A stretch of 6,214 nucleotides of DNA from Actinomycetota bacterium (GTDB lineage Bacteria; Actinomycetota; Acidimicrobiia; Acidimicrobiales; Ilumatobacteraceae). The notes beneath the pieces were generated by a model that worked only from the letters and a program-made list of their open reading frames with translations, was not told the origin of the DNA and searched no databases. Made by a program: the position numbers and the translations under genes. The stretch covers positions 1 to 6,214 of the forward strand of contig RGGX01000075.1 in assembly GCA_010024485.1 (NCBI GenBank), read 5' to 3'. Positions within the stretch are counted from its first letter, which is position 1. Every line of letters starts with the position of its first letter. This document shows, piece after piece, positions 1 to 5,197 of the stretch.

Positions 1-303
1 GTGGAGACGGCCGAGGGCAACGGGCCGGTCAACGCGATCGACACCGCGTTCAGGCGCGCGGTGCAGCAGGCCTATCCGCAGCTCGCCGCCGTGCATCTCA
101 CCGACTTCAAGGTCCGCATCCTCGACGGGGGTGAGGCGACCGGGGCTGTCACCCGGGTGCTGCTCAGCGCATCGGACGGCCTCGGTGACTGGACGACCAT
201 CGGTGTGAGCCCGAACATCATCGAGGCGGCCTGGCGCGCGCTCGAGGAGAGCATCGTGTACGGCCTGCTCCGTTCCCCGGTGGAGACCGTCGAGGTCGGC
301 TAG
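1..303 (+). CDS. cimA: Citramalate synthase, C-terminal part (5' end outside window)
   Basis: Seen: an open frame from the window edge to TAG at 301-303, about 100 residues. It contains GNGPVNAIDTAFRRAV near residue 7, LTDFKVRILDG near 33 and IGVSPNIIEAAWRALEES near 67. Known: this is the C-terminal LeuA-type dimer/regulatory domain of the citramalate synthase family (CimA). CimA condenses pyruvate with acetyl-CoA to citramalate, the threonine-independent entry to isoleucine synthesis, and the domain usually binds the feedback inhibitor. The GVSxNIIEAxWxAL stretch fits CimA better than 2-isopropylmalate synthase, whose tail reads differently. The catalytic TIM barrel, expected upstream, is not visible, so activity cannot be judged. 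The GTG at position 1 is simply the window edge, because full-length family members are about 500 residues. The next gene begins 9 bases after the stop and may be read through from this one. Confidence 0.85.
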   Translation: METAEGNGPVNAIDTAFRRAVQQAYPQLAAVHLTDFKVRILDGGEATGAVTRVLLSASDGLGDWTTIGVSPNIIEAAWRALEESIVYGLLRSPVETVEVG

Positions 304-312
304 AACTTCGTC

Positions 313-846
313 ATGGCCGCCCCCCGCTCAGCCCCCGCAGGACTTCGGGCCTCCCAGCACTACCGGTCCCCTGAGGTCGTCCCCGACGGCTGGTCGCCCG
401 ATCGACCGGCGGAGATCGACGGACTCCAGCCCGTCGGACGTCGTCTCGGTTCGCAGGGACCCGATCAGGGTTTCGCGCTTCGTGTCGCGGGGAGATTCCG
501 CGACCGTCTGCATCCCGGTGACGGGTTGACGGTCGACGATGCCATCCGGGGGTGCCTCGGTATCGCCCTCCGTCGGGCGTCGATGGCGAGCCGGGCCCCG
601 GTGGTCCACGACCTGACCATCGCGTTCACCATCTGGGGTTTCCTCGACCCGAGCCCGCCGGCCGACCTCGTCGCCGAGCGCCGACGGCTGTTCGCCGGGG
701 TGGCGAACGTCAACCACCACTACACCGAAGCGCGTCACATCGCCGACCTCGTACCGGACTCGACCCTGCAGGCCGGTGTCGACCGGGTGGTGTCGGTCTA
801 CCCGGCTCAGTGGCGCCAGTTGACCGGCATCGCCACCAGCGACTGA
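313..846 (+). CDS. Conserved-looking hypothetical protein, 177 aa
   Basis: I do not recognise a named family. The frame is supported by high-GC codon use, its fit between two real genes, and a protein-like composition, although the first 35 residues are rich in Pro, Arg and Ser and look disordered. The body has a glycine-rich segment (QPVGRRLGSQGPDQGFAL, about residues 39-56), a stretch from DDAIRGCLGIALRRAS (75-90) into APVVHDLTIAFTIWGFLDP (95-113), then RRRLFAGVANVNHHYTEAR (123-141) with paired His135-His136, and a C-terminal YPAQWRQL. I see no signal peptide and no clear membrane helix. ATG 313 lies 9 bases after the cimA stop with no Shine-Dalgarno, so translation may be by re-initiation. 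The cimA stop itself (TAGAAC, 301-306) is an imperfect -10-like hexamer six bases upstream. Similar proteins in Acidimicrobiia are my recollection, not a search result. No function is assigned. Confidence 0.75.
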   Translation: MAAPRSAPAGLRASQHYRSPEVVPDGWSPDRPAEIDGLQPVGRRLGSQGPDQGFALRVAGRFRDRLHPGDGLTVDDAIRGCLGIALRRASMASRAPVVHDLTIAFTIWGFLDPSPPADLVAERRRLFAGVANVNHHYTEARHIADLVPDSTLQAGVDRVVSVYPAQWRQLTGIATSD

Positions 847-881
847 GCCGTCCGGCCCCGAGCATGGCGCACGGCCCGCCG

Positions 882-887
882 TAGTCT
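882..887 (+). promoter_or_regulatory. Putative -10 element for a leaderless oxidoreductase mRNA
   Basis: TAGTCT matches the actinobacterial TAnnnT -10 pattern. It ends six bases before ATG 894, so transcription would be expected to start at or beside the A of the start codon. There is no Shine-Dalgarno in 888-893 and no clear -35 element upstream. The same geometry recurs before three other genes in the window, which raises its credibility. Confidence 0.5.
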
Positions 888-893
888 CGTCGT

Positions 894-1730
894 ATGCACA
901 TCGGAGCATTGATCTTCCCGACGGACCACGCGATCCGCCCCGACCGTCTCGCGGTCGAACTCGAGCAGCGTGGCTACGAGTCGTTCTGGGTGGCCGAGCA
1001 CACCCACATCCCGCTCTCGCGGAAGTCGCCCTACCCGGGCGGCGGCGAACTCCCCGAGATGTACACCCGCACGATGGACCCGTTCGTCGCGCTCACCGCC
1101 GCCGCGATTGCGACCACGACGCTTCGAGTCGGCACCGGCATCTGCCTCGTCAACCAGCACCACCCGATCAACGCGGCGAAGCAGGCGGCGTCGATCGATC
1201 ATCTCTCGGGTGGCCGACTCATGTTCGGTGTCGGCGTCGGGTGGAACATCGACGAGATGGAGCACCACGGCGTCGATCCCGCGAAGCGGCGTTCGGCAGC
1301 GCGCGAGCGGATCCTCGCGATCCGCGAACTGTGGACCTCCGAGGCGGCCGAGTTCCACGGCGACCATGTCGACTTCTCGCCGAGTCTCAGTTATCCGAAG
1401 CCGGTCAGCGATCCTCACCCACCGATCCTGATGGGCGGGGCGGGAGGTCCGGTCACGTTCCGTCACGTCGTCGAGTACTGCGACGGCTGGATCCCGATCC
1501 ACGGTCGCAGCGACCCACTCGAGAACCTGCCCATGCTGCGGTCGATGGCGGCCGATGCCGGCCGCGACCCCGACTCACTCGACATCAGCATCTACGGCTG
1601 TCCGATGGACGCCGAGGTGGTCGATCGCTATCGGGAGGCCGGGGTCGACCGGGTGATCTTCTGGCTCCCCGCGATCGCCGAGGCCGACCTCCTGCCGATC
1701 CTCGAACGGCATCAGGACCTGCTCGGCTAG
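894..1730 (+). CDS. LLM-class F420-dependent oxidoreductase
   Basis: A 278-residue luciferase-like monooxygenase-fold (TIM-barrel) protein, the usual length for the TIGR03619-type subgroup of probable F420-dependent oxidoreductases. Seen: MHIGALIFPTD at the N-terminus, ERGYESFWVAEHTHIP-like segment at about 24-40 (actual start EQRGYES), ATTTLRVGTGICLVNQHHP at 73-91, DHLSGGRLMFGVGVGWN at 102-118, ILMGGAGG at about 178-185 and CDGWIPIHGR at 196-205. Known: these stretches form the core strands and the cofactor-binding face in the family. F420 rather than FMN is inferred from the subgroup and the actinobacterial setting, and the substrate is unknown. It is probably a cytoplasmic enzyme that transfers hydride to or from F420. 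It has its own putative promoter, and its stop (1728-1730) overlaps the stop of the converging DUF2237 gene. The two genes share no obvious pathway. Confidence 0.88.
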   Translation: MHIGALIFPTDHAIRPDRLAVELEQRGYESFWVAEHTHIPLSRKSPYPGGGELPEMYTRTMDPFVALTAAAIATTTLRVGTGICLVNQHHPINAAKQAASIDHLSGGRLMFGVGVGWNIDEMEHHGVDPAKRRSAARERILAIRELWTSEAAEFHGDHVDFSPSLSYPKPVSDPHPPILMGGAGGPVTFRHVVEYCDGWIPIHGRSDPLENLPMLRSMAADAGRDPDSLDISIYGCPMDAEVVDRYREAGVDRVIFWLPAIAEADLLPILERHQDLLG

Positions 1731-1733
1731 CCG
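1724..1733. repeat. Perfect 10-bp palindrome at the convergent stop codons
   Basis: CGGCTAGCCG is a perfect palindrome whose central CTAG provides the TAG stop of the oxidoreductase on the plus strand and the TAG stop of the DUF2237 gene on the minus strand. It has no loop, so it is unlikely to form a stable RNA hairpin by itself. Confidence 0.6.
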
Positions 1734-2092
1734 GTGACCGCGTTCGCGCGGAGTTCGTCGAGATCGACGTACTCGAGCGCGGAGATGTGGGTGCTCTCGA
1801 GCACCACCGGACAGGCGCGTCCAGCCTGGAGCGCCTCGCGCCAGCGCATGGCGCACACGCACCACTGGTCGCCGTCGCGGAGACCGGCGAACCCGTACTG
1901 GGGCATCGGTGTCGACAGGTCGTTGCCCATCGAGCGGGAGAACTCGAGGAAGTCGTCGGTCACCCGACAGCACACCACGTGCATGCCCGGGTCGTCGCCC
2001 CGGTTCTCGCAGCATCCGGTTCGGTAGTACCCGGTGAGCGGGTCGTAGGAGCAGGGCTGCAGTTCGGTGCCGAGCACATTGATCTGGTTCAC
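1727..2092 (-). CDS. DUF2237 family protein (cysteine-rich, function unknown)
   Basis: From GTG at 2092-2090 to TAG at 1729-1727, 121 residues, typical of the DUF2237 family. Seen: NVLGTELQPCSYDPLTGYYR at about 5-24, GCC at 26-28, HVVCC at 38-42, TDDFLEFSRSMGNDLSTP at 45-62, WCVCAMRW at 77-84, then a C-terminal PVVLESTHISALEYV. Eight cysteines occur (14, 27, 28, 41, 42, 78, 80, 94). Known: the family is widespread in bacteria, soluble, and without an established activity; the clustered cysteines suggest metal binding or redox chemistry, which is inference. The start is chosen because the open frame further upstream encodes no family sequence and would run antisense through purE. No Met and no good Shine-Dalgarno is present; GGGGG directly abuts the GTG. 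The gene is divergent from purE across 30 bp and convergent with the oxidoreductase. Confidence 0.85.
   Translation of the reverse strand: MNQINVLGTELQPCSYDPLTGYYRTGCCENRGDDPGMHVVCCRVTDDFLEFSRSMGNDLSTPMPQYGFAGLRDGDQWCVCAMRWREALQAGRACPVVLESTHISALEYVDLDELRANAVTG
1738..1751 (+). terminator. Possible GC hairpin with TTCG loop after the oxidoreductase
   Basis: CCGCG, loop TTCG, CGCGG forms a perfect 5-bp all-GC stem starting 8 bases after the oxidoreductase stop. There is no T-tract after it, so it would be a weak, I-shaped actinobacterial-style terminator at best. It lies inside the 3' coding end of the minus-strand DUF2237 gene. Five-base GC stems are not rare at this GC content. Confidence 0.25.
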
Positions 2093-2101
2093 GCCCCCAT
2101 C

Positions 2102-2115
2102 ACACCACGTAGTGT
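2102..2115. promoter_or_regulatory. Near-palindrome in the 30-bp DUF2237/purE divergent gap
   Basis: ACACCACGTAGTGT is a 14-bp inverted repeat with one mismatched pair (C2106/A2111) and a central ACGT. It occupies almost half of the space between the two divergent start codons and fully covers the putative purE -10. It could be an operator for both genes or the symmetric core of a bidirectional promoter. Confidence 0.4.
2110..2115 (+). promoter_or_regulatory. Putative -10 element for leaderless purE-purK mRNA
   Basis: TAGTGT fits TAnnnT and ends seven bases before the purE GTG at 2123. The only purine-rich tract upstream of the start, AGGGG at 2117-2121, sits one base from the GTG, too close to act as a Shine-Dalgarno. 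A leaderless transcript is therefore the simplest reading. The minus-strand mirror hexamer is TGGTGT (2107 to 2102), nine bases before the DUF2237 start, and is a poorer match. Confidence 0.5.
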
Positions 2116-2122
2116 CAGGGGC

Positions 2123-2626
2123 GTGCCAGACGCAGGATCCCCCCTCGTCGCCGTGGTGATGGGCTCGACGAGCGACTGGCCGACGATGTCGGCCGCGGTC
2201 GAGGTCCTCGAGTCGCTCGGCGTCGCCCATGAGTCCGCGGTGCTGTCGGCGCATCGCATGCCCGACGAGATGTTCGCCTTCGCGGAGTCGGCCGCCGGCC
2301 GCGGGTTGCGGGCGATCATCGCTGGTGCCGGCGGGGCTGCCCACCTGCCGGGGATGATCGCGGCCAAGACACAGGTCCCGGTGCTCGGTGTGCCGGTGCC
2401 GTCGCGCCACCTCCAGGGGCAGGACTCGCTCCTGTCGATCGTGCAGATGCCGGCTGGTGTGCCGGTGGCCACCTTCGCCATCGGGACGGCGGGAGCGACG
2501 AACGCGGCGCTGTTCGCCGCGCAGATCATCGCCGCCGATGACCCGGCGCTCGCCGAGCGGCTCGCGGCGGACCGTCGCGACCGTCACGACGCGGTTGCCG
2601 GGGCCACCCTTCCCCCCGAGTCGTGA
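2123..2626 (+). CDS. purE: N5-carboxyaminoimidazole ribonucleotide mutase
   Basis: A 167-residue class I PurE, which converts N5-CAIR to CAIR in de novo purine synthesis as a cytoplasmic octamer. Seen: VMGSTSDWPTM at about 12-22 (phosphate and nucleotide loop), LSAHRMPDEM at 41-50 with the catalytic-type His44 (equivalent to His45 of the E. coli enzyme), IIAGAGGAAHLPGM at about 65-78, and GVPVPSRHLQGQDSLLSIVQMP, the conserved 'SLLSI' loop region. All hallmark motifs are intact and the length is normal. GTG 2123 is chosen because it gives the usual short leader before VAVVMGS, and because the frame upstream runs antisense through the DUF2237 gene without PurE sequence. The last 20 or so residues are a polar, probably flexible tail. 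The stop TGA overlaps the GTG of purK (GTGA), so the two are translationally coupled. The presence of purK supports the class I assignment. Confidence 0.95.
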   Translation: MPDAGSPLVAVVMGSTSDWPTMSAAVEVLESLGVAHESAVLSAHRMPDEMFAFAESAAGRGLRAIIAGAGGAAHLPGMIAAKTQVPVLGVPVPSRHLQGQDSLLSIVQMPAGVPVATFAIGTAGATNAALFAAQIIAADDPALAERLAADRRDRHDAVAGATLPPES

Positions 2627-3810
2627 CCGCCGTGTCCGGCGACCAGACACCGATCGGGCCTCCGGCGACGATCGGGATGCTCGGAGGCGGTCAACTCGGC
2701 CGTTACGCGTTGATGGCCGCCCGGGTGATGGGCTTCAGGACGATCGTGCTCGAGCCCGACCCGGAGGCCCCGGCCGGGGCGGTGGCCGATGAGCATCTCG
2801 TCGCCGACTACGACGACCCGGAGGCGCTCGCGCGGTTGGCGCAGGTGTGCTCGGTGGTCACCACCGAGTTCGAGAACCCACCGGCTGAGGCCATGGCGGT
2901 GCTGGCGCGCTCGGTGCGGGTGGCGCCCTCGTCGACGACGGTCGGCATCGCCCAGGACCGCGGCCTCGAGAAGGAGTTCCTCTCCTCGGTCGGGGTGCCG
3001 GTCGGACCCTTCGCCAGGGTGGATGCCGCGGTGCTCGGGGTCGGGGTCGACAGTCCCGAGGAGTTCGCCCGCGATGACTGTCTGCCGGGTCTCCTGAAGA
3101 CGAACCGGGGCGGCTACGACGGCAAGGGTCAACGGGCAGTCGATGACCATGACGGCCTCTGGGGGGCCTGGAGAGCTCTCGACGGCGTCGACTGCGTGCT
3201 CGAACGACGGCTGTCGCTCCTGACGGAGGTCAGCGTCATCGTGGCTCGGACCGCCGACGGTTCGGTCACCACCTACCCGGTCGCTGAGAACCAGCATGTC
3301 GACGGCATCCTCGATGTGACCGTGGTGCCGGCTCGTATCGATCCGGTGCTCGCCGACCGAGCGGTCGGCCTCGCCATGACGGTCGCCGACGCTCTCGGCT
3401 ACGTCGGCGTGCTCGCGGTGGAGATGTTCGTGGTCGACGGGGAGGCGGGCCCCGATCTGCTGGTGAACGAGATCGCGCCGCGACCCCACAACAGCGGTCA
3501 CTGGACGCTCGACGGAGCCCGGACCGATCAGTTCGCCCAACAGGTCCGAGCGGTGTGCGGCCTGTCGCTCGGCGACACCTCGATGACTGCTGGGGGAGTG
3601 GCCATGGTGAATCTCCTCGGTGATCTGTGGGCCGGAGGGGAACCCGACTGGACGGCGGCGCTCGCCGAGCCGTTAGCGCGCCTCCACCTCTACGGCAAGT
3701 CCACGGCGCGACCCGGCCGCAAGATGGGTCACCTCACCGTCGTCGACGACGATCCGGGATCGGCCGAGGTCCTCGCCCGTCGACTGCGCGACGCGGTCAG
3801 GACAGGTTGA
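2623..3810 (+). CDS. purK: N5-carboxyaminoimidazole ribonucleotide synthase
   Basis: A 395-residue ATP-grasp enzyme that uses ATP and bicarbonate to carboxylate AIR to N5-CAIR, the substrate of the adjacent PurE. Seen: IGMLGGGQLGRY at 17-28 (N-terminal Rossmann-like loop), VVTTEFENPP at 78-87, LLKTNRGGYDGKGQ from 157 (nucleotide-binding part of the ATP-grasp domain, with Lys159), VNEIAPRPHNSGHWT from 281 (metal and substrate site, Glu283 and Asn290), and HLYGKSTARPGRKMGH from 355 (C-terminal signature). All expected motifs are present. GTG 2623 overlaps the purE stop as GTGA; another in-frame GTG at 2632 would shorten the protein by three residues. No Shine-Dalgarno is visible, consistent with coupling. 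The first 15 residues are an ordinary extension before the first strand. The 3' end overlaps the converging transporter gene by 14 bp. Confidence 0.95.
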   Translation: MTAVSGDQTPIGPPATIGMLGGGQLGRYALMAARVMGFRTIVLEPDPEAPAGAVADEHLVADYDDPEALARLAQVCSVVTTEFENPPAEAMAVLARSVRVAPSSTTVGIAQDRGLEKEFLSSVGVPVGPFARVDAAVLGVGVDSPEEFARDDCLPGLLKTNRGGYDGKGQRAVDDHDGLWGAWRALDGVDCVLERRLSLLTEVSVIVARTADGSVTTYPVAENQHVDGILDVTVVPARIDPVLADRAVGLAMTVADALGYVGVLAVEMFVVDGEAGPDLLVNEIAPRPHNSGHWTLDGARTDQFAQQVRAVCGLSLGDTSMTAGGVAMVNLLGDLWAGGEPDWTAALAEPLARLHLYGKSTARPGRKMGHLTVVDDDPGSAEVLARRLRDAVRTG

Positions 3811-4516
3811 CGCCGACGAGGCGTCCGATGCCCCAGGTGATCGCGCAGGCGACGATCACGATGAGCGCCTGGCGGACCGCCGACCAGGGCACCGACCGAT
3901 CGGCGTAGCGGCCGACGACGGCCCCGACCACCGCCGCGGCGAGGATGCCGATGGCCAGCGAGGCGACGCCGGCCCCGGTTCCGGAACCGAGGTACCAGGG
4001 CACGACGGGCATGAGCGCGCCCACGGTGAACGCGATGAGTGACAGCACCGCGGCGACGGTCGCCGAGGGCAGCGAGCCCGGGTCGACGCCGAGTTCCTCG
4101 CGGGCGTGGACGGCGAGGGCGGCCTCGGGTGTCCGCATGACCTCGGCGGCCGCGGTGGCGGCTGAATCGGCCCCCATGCCGTGGCTCTCGTACATGGCGG
4201 CGAGTTCCTCGGTCTCGTGCTCGGTGTTCTCCCGGAGTTCCGCGAGCTCGAGGTCGAGTTCGCGACGGATGAGGTCGTTCTGGGAGGAGATGCTCACCCA
4301 CTCACCGGCGGCCATCGAGATGGCCCCGGCGACGGCACCGGCGATTCCGGCGAGGCGCACGTATCCGGCGTCGACACCGGCTGAGGCGAATCCGAGGATG
4401 AGCGACACGTTCGACACGAGGCCGTCGTTGATGCCGAACACGGTCGCCCGGGCGAGTCCGCCCGAGACCGACCGGTGGCCGTCATGCGGTTCGCTGCGAC
4501 GGTCCTGCTTGGCCAT
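3797..4516 (-). CDS. VIT1/CCC1-family Fe2+/Mn2+ transporter
   Basis: ATG at 4516-4514 to TGA at 3799-3797, 239 residues, an integral membrane protein of the vacuolar iron transporter family. Seen: a polar N-terminus, TM1 about 22-46 with FGINDGLVSNVSLILGF and Asp31, TM2 about 52-76 with ISMAAGEWVS (Met68, Glu72), a charged cytosolic helical insert about 80-148 rich in Glu (86, 90, 93, 99, 101, 103, 104, 125) with Met108 and Met114, then TM3-TM5 at about 150-172, 183-202 and 213-234. Known: in plant VIT1 the TM1 Asp, TM2 Met/Glu and the acidic helical domain bind and pass divalent metal in exchange for protons. In bacteria such proteins are thought to export or detoxify iron or manganese; the exact metal here is inferred. 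The start is supported by a -10 hexamer six bases upstream and by normal family length. The 3' end overlaps purK. The gene is divergent from gltX. Confidence 0.92.
   Translation of the reverse strand: MAKQDRRSEPHDGHRSVSGGLARATVFGINDGLVSNVSLILGFASAGVDAGYVRLAGIAGAVAGAISMAAGEWVSISSQNDLIRRELDLELAELRENTEHETEELAAMYESHGMGADSAATAAAEVMRTPEAALAVHAREELGVDPGSLPSATVAAVLSLIAFTVGALMPVVPWYLGSGTGAGVASLAIGILAAAVVGAVVGRYADRSVPWSAVRQALIVIVACAITWGIGRLVGVNLS
3809..3825 (+). terminator. Possible hairpin at the purK stop codon
   Basis: GACGCC, loop GACGA, GGCGTC forms a perfect 6-bp stem that begins within the purK TGA. No T-tract follows. It lies inside the 3' coding end of the minus-strand transporter gene. It may terminate purEK transcription or limit read-through between the converging units. 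Confidence 0.35.
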
Positions 4517-4522
4517 ACCCCG

Positions 4523-4528
4523 AGCGTA
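4523..4528 (-). promoter_or_regulatory. Putative -10 element for leaderless transporter mRNA
   Basis: Read on the minus strand, TACGCT fits TAnnnT and ends six bases (CGGGGT) before the ATG at 4516. The spacing is identical to that before the oxidoreductase at 894, placing the predicted RNA start at the A of ATG. No -35 element is evident. Confidence 0.45.
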
Positions 4529-4560
4529 CCCGCGGGTCCGGTCGCCGTCGGGGGCGCCGA

Positions 4561-4566
4561 TAGCGT
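4561..4566 (+). promoter_or_regulatory. Putative -10 element for the gltX unit
   Basis: TAGCGT fits TAnnnT. The predicted RNA start falls around 4573-4575, next to an ATG at 4575 that is not in the gltX frame. This leaves a leader of about 38-40 bases before the gltX GTG at 4613. It is the plus-strand partner of the transporter promoter; the two hexamers are separated by 32 bp (4529-4560). Confidence 0.4.
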
Positions 4567-4574
4567 CCCTCGGG

Positions 4575-4616
4575 ATGGGAGCGACGAAGGACCGAGTCGG
4601 ATCGGGGCGCCGGTGA
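4575..4616 (+). CDS. Possible 13-codon leader ORF ending on the gltX start
   Basis: ATG 4575 opens a frame of 13 codons (MGATKDRVGSGRR) ending in TGA at 4614-4616. That stop overlaps the gltX start as GTGA. The ATG lies eight bases after a TAnnnT hexamer, so it could be translated from the very 5' end of a leaderless transcript and pass ribosomes to gltX. Only a weak GGGG (4604-4607) precedes the gltX GTG. There is no stretch of Glu codons or other obvious attenuator signal. The peptide may have no role of its own, and the frame could be chance. Confidence 0.3.
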   Translation: MGATKDRVGSGRR

Positions 4617-5197
4617 GCAGCCCGAGGTTCCGGTTCGCGCCGTCGCCGACGGGCTTCTTCCACGTGGGTGGCGCGCGGACCGCGCTGTTCAACTGGGCGT
4701 TGGCCCGCAGTTCCGGTGGTCGGTTCGTGCTGCGGATCGAGGACACCGATGAGGCCCGGAACCGCCCCGAGTGGACCGAGGGCATCATCTCGGCCCTCGA
4801 GTGGCTCGGGATCTCCGAGTCCGATCCGTCCTTCGAGGGTCCCTATCTCCAGTCGGCCAACGCCGATGCTCACCTCGAGGCGGCTCGCGTGCTCGCCGAG
4901 TCGGGTCGGGCCTACTGGTGCGCGATGACCCCGGAGGAGATCTCCGAGCGGGCCGCCGCCGAGGGCGTCACCGGCTACGGAGGGTGGTCGCGCGATCTCG
5001 GGCTCGACGAGGCTCCCGGCCGGGTGCTCCGCTTCCGGGTGCCCGACGGCGAGACGACGGTCGCCGACATGGTCCGCGGCGAGGTCGTCTTCGACAACGC
5101 CGTCATCGAGGACTTCGTGTTGGTCCGCGGCAACGGAACGCCAGTCTTCAACCTCGCGAATGTGGTCGACGACTCAACGGTGAGTACATCCGGATGA
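4613..5197 (+). CDS. gltX: GluRS N-terminal fragment (Rossmann fold, HIGH motif)
   Basis: GTG 4613 gives SSPRFRFAPSPTG, the usual GluRS N-terminus, and is the only start in frame near this point. Seen: class I HIGH-type motif as HVGG at 17-20, RIEDTDEARNRPE at 41-53, GPYLQS at 76-81, then FVLVRGNGTPVFNLANVVDD at about 168-187. After Ser188 the frame leaves the family and adds six unrelated residues before TGA at 5195-5197, giving 194 residues in all. The fragment keeps the glutamate and ATP HIGH site but not the KMSKS side of the active site. Confidence 0.75.
   Translation: MSSPRFRFAPSPTGFFHVGGARTALFNWALARSSGGRFVLRIEDTDEARNRPEWTEGIISALEWLGISESDPSFEGPYLQSANADAHLEAARVLAESGRAYWCAMTPEEISERAAAEGVTGYGGWSRDLGLDEAPGRVLRFRVPDGETTVADMVRGEVVFDNAVIEDFVLVRGNGTPVFNLANVVDDSTVSTSG
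5171..5182 (+). other. Inferred deletion junction in gltX
   Basis: GACTCAACGGTG can be read both as the end of VVDDS(T) in the upstream frame and as the start of LNG in the downstream frame. The shared CTC (5173-5175) is consistent with joining at a short microhomology: last base of the Asp codon plus TC of Ser on one side, the Leu codon CTC on the other. The exact parental bases are not visible. Confidence 0.55.

Noticed and set aside
1..3. GTG at position 1 as a genuine start codon of a 100-residue protein
   Set aside because: The translation matches only the C-terminal domain of a family about 500 residues long, so the gene begins outside the window.
328..909. Minus-strand open frame opposite the hypothetical gene
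   Set aside because: It has shadow-type composition, overlaps the promoter and start of the oxidoreductase, and lacks any recognisable motif. The plus-strand frame has the more protein-like sequence, though this is the least certain choice in the window.
1241..2122. Long plus-strand open frame continuous with purE, suggesting an N-terminal fusion
   Set aside because: This stretch overlaps the oxidoreductase in another frame and then runs antisense to DUF2237. Its Arg/Pro/Gly-rich translation is typical of shadow frames in high-GC DNA. PurE sequence begins only at about 2123.
2584..3540. Minus-strand open frame opposite purK
   Set aside because: Antisense shadow of an intact purK with all ATP-grasp motifs; Arg/His/Asp/Gly-rich and without domain signals.
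3895..3902. CCGATCGG palindrome inside the transporter coding region
   Set aside because: Eight-base GC-rich palindromes of this type are expected by chance in such DNA, and it lies within coding sequence with no promoter context.
3945..4574. Plus-strand open frame opposite the transporter gene
   Set aside because: It is the antisense shadow of a convincing membrane transporter and has Ser/Ala-biased, low-complexity composition. Only its last 13 codons, beyond the transporter start, are considered separately as a leader ORF.
5180..5185. GTGAGT at the gltX junction, resembling a splice donor; intron or intein considered
   Set aside because: Conserved GluRS sequence is missing here, not interrupted by extra sequence. 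The host is bacterial, and an intron or intein would add bases. The hexamer is just the Gly-Glu codons GGT GAG read out of frame.
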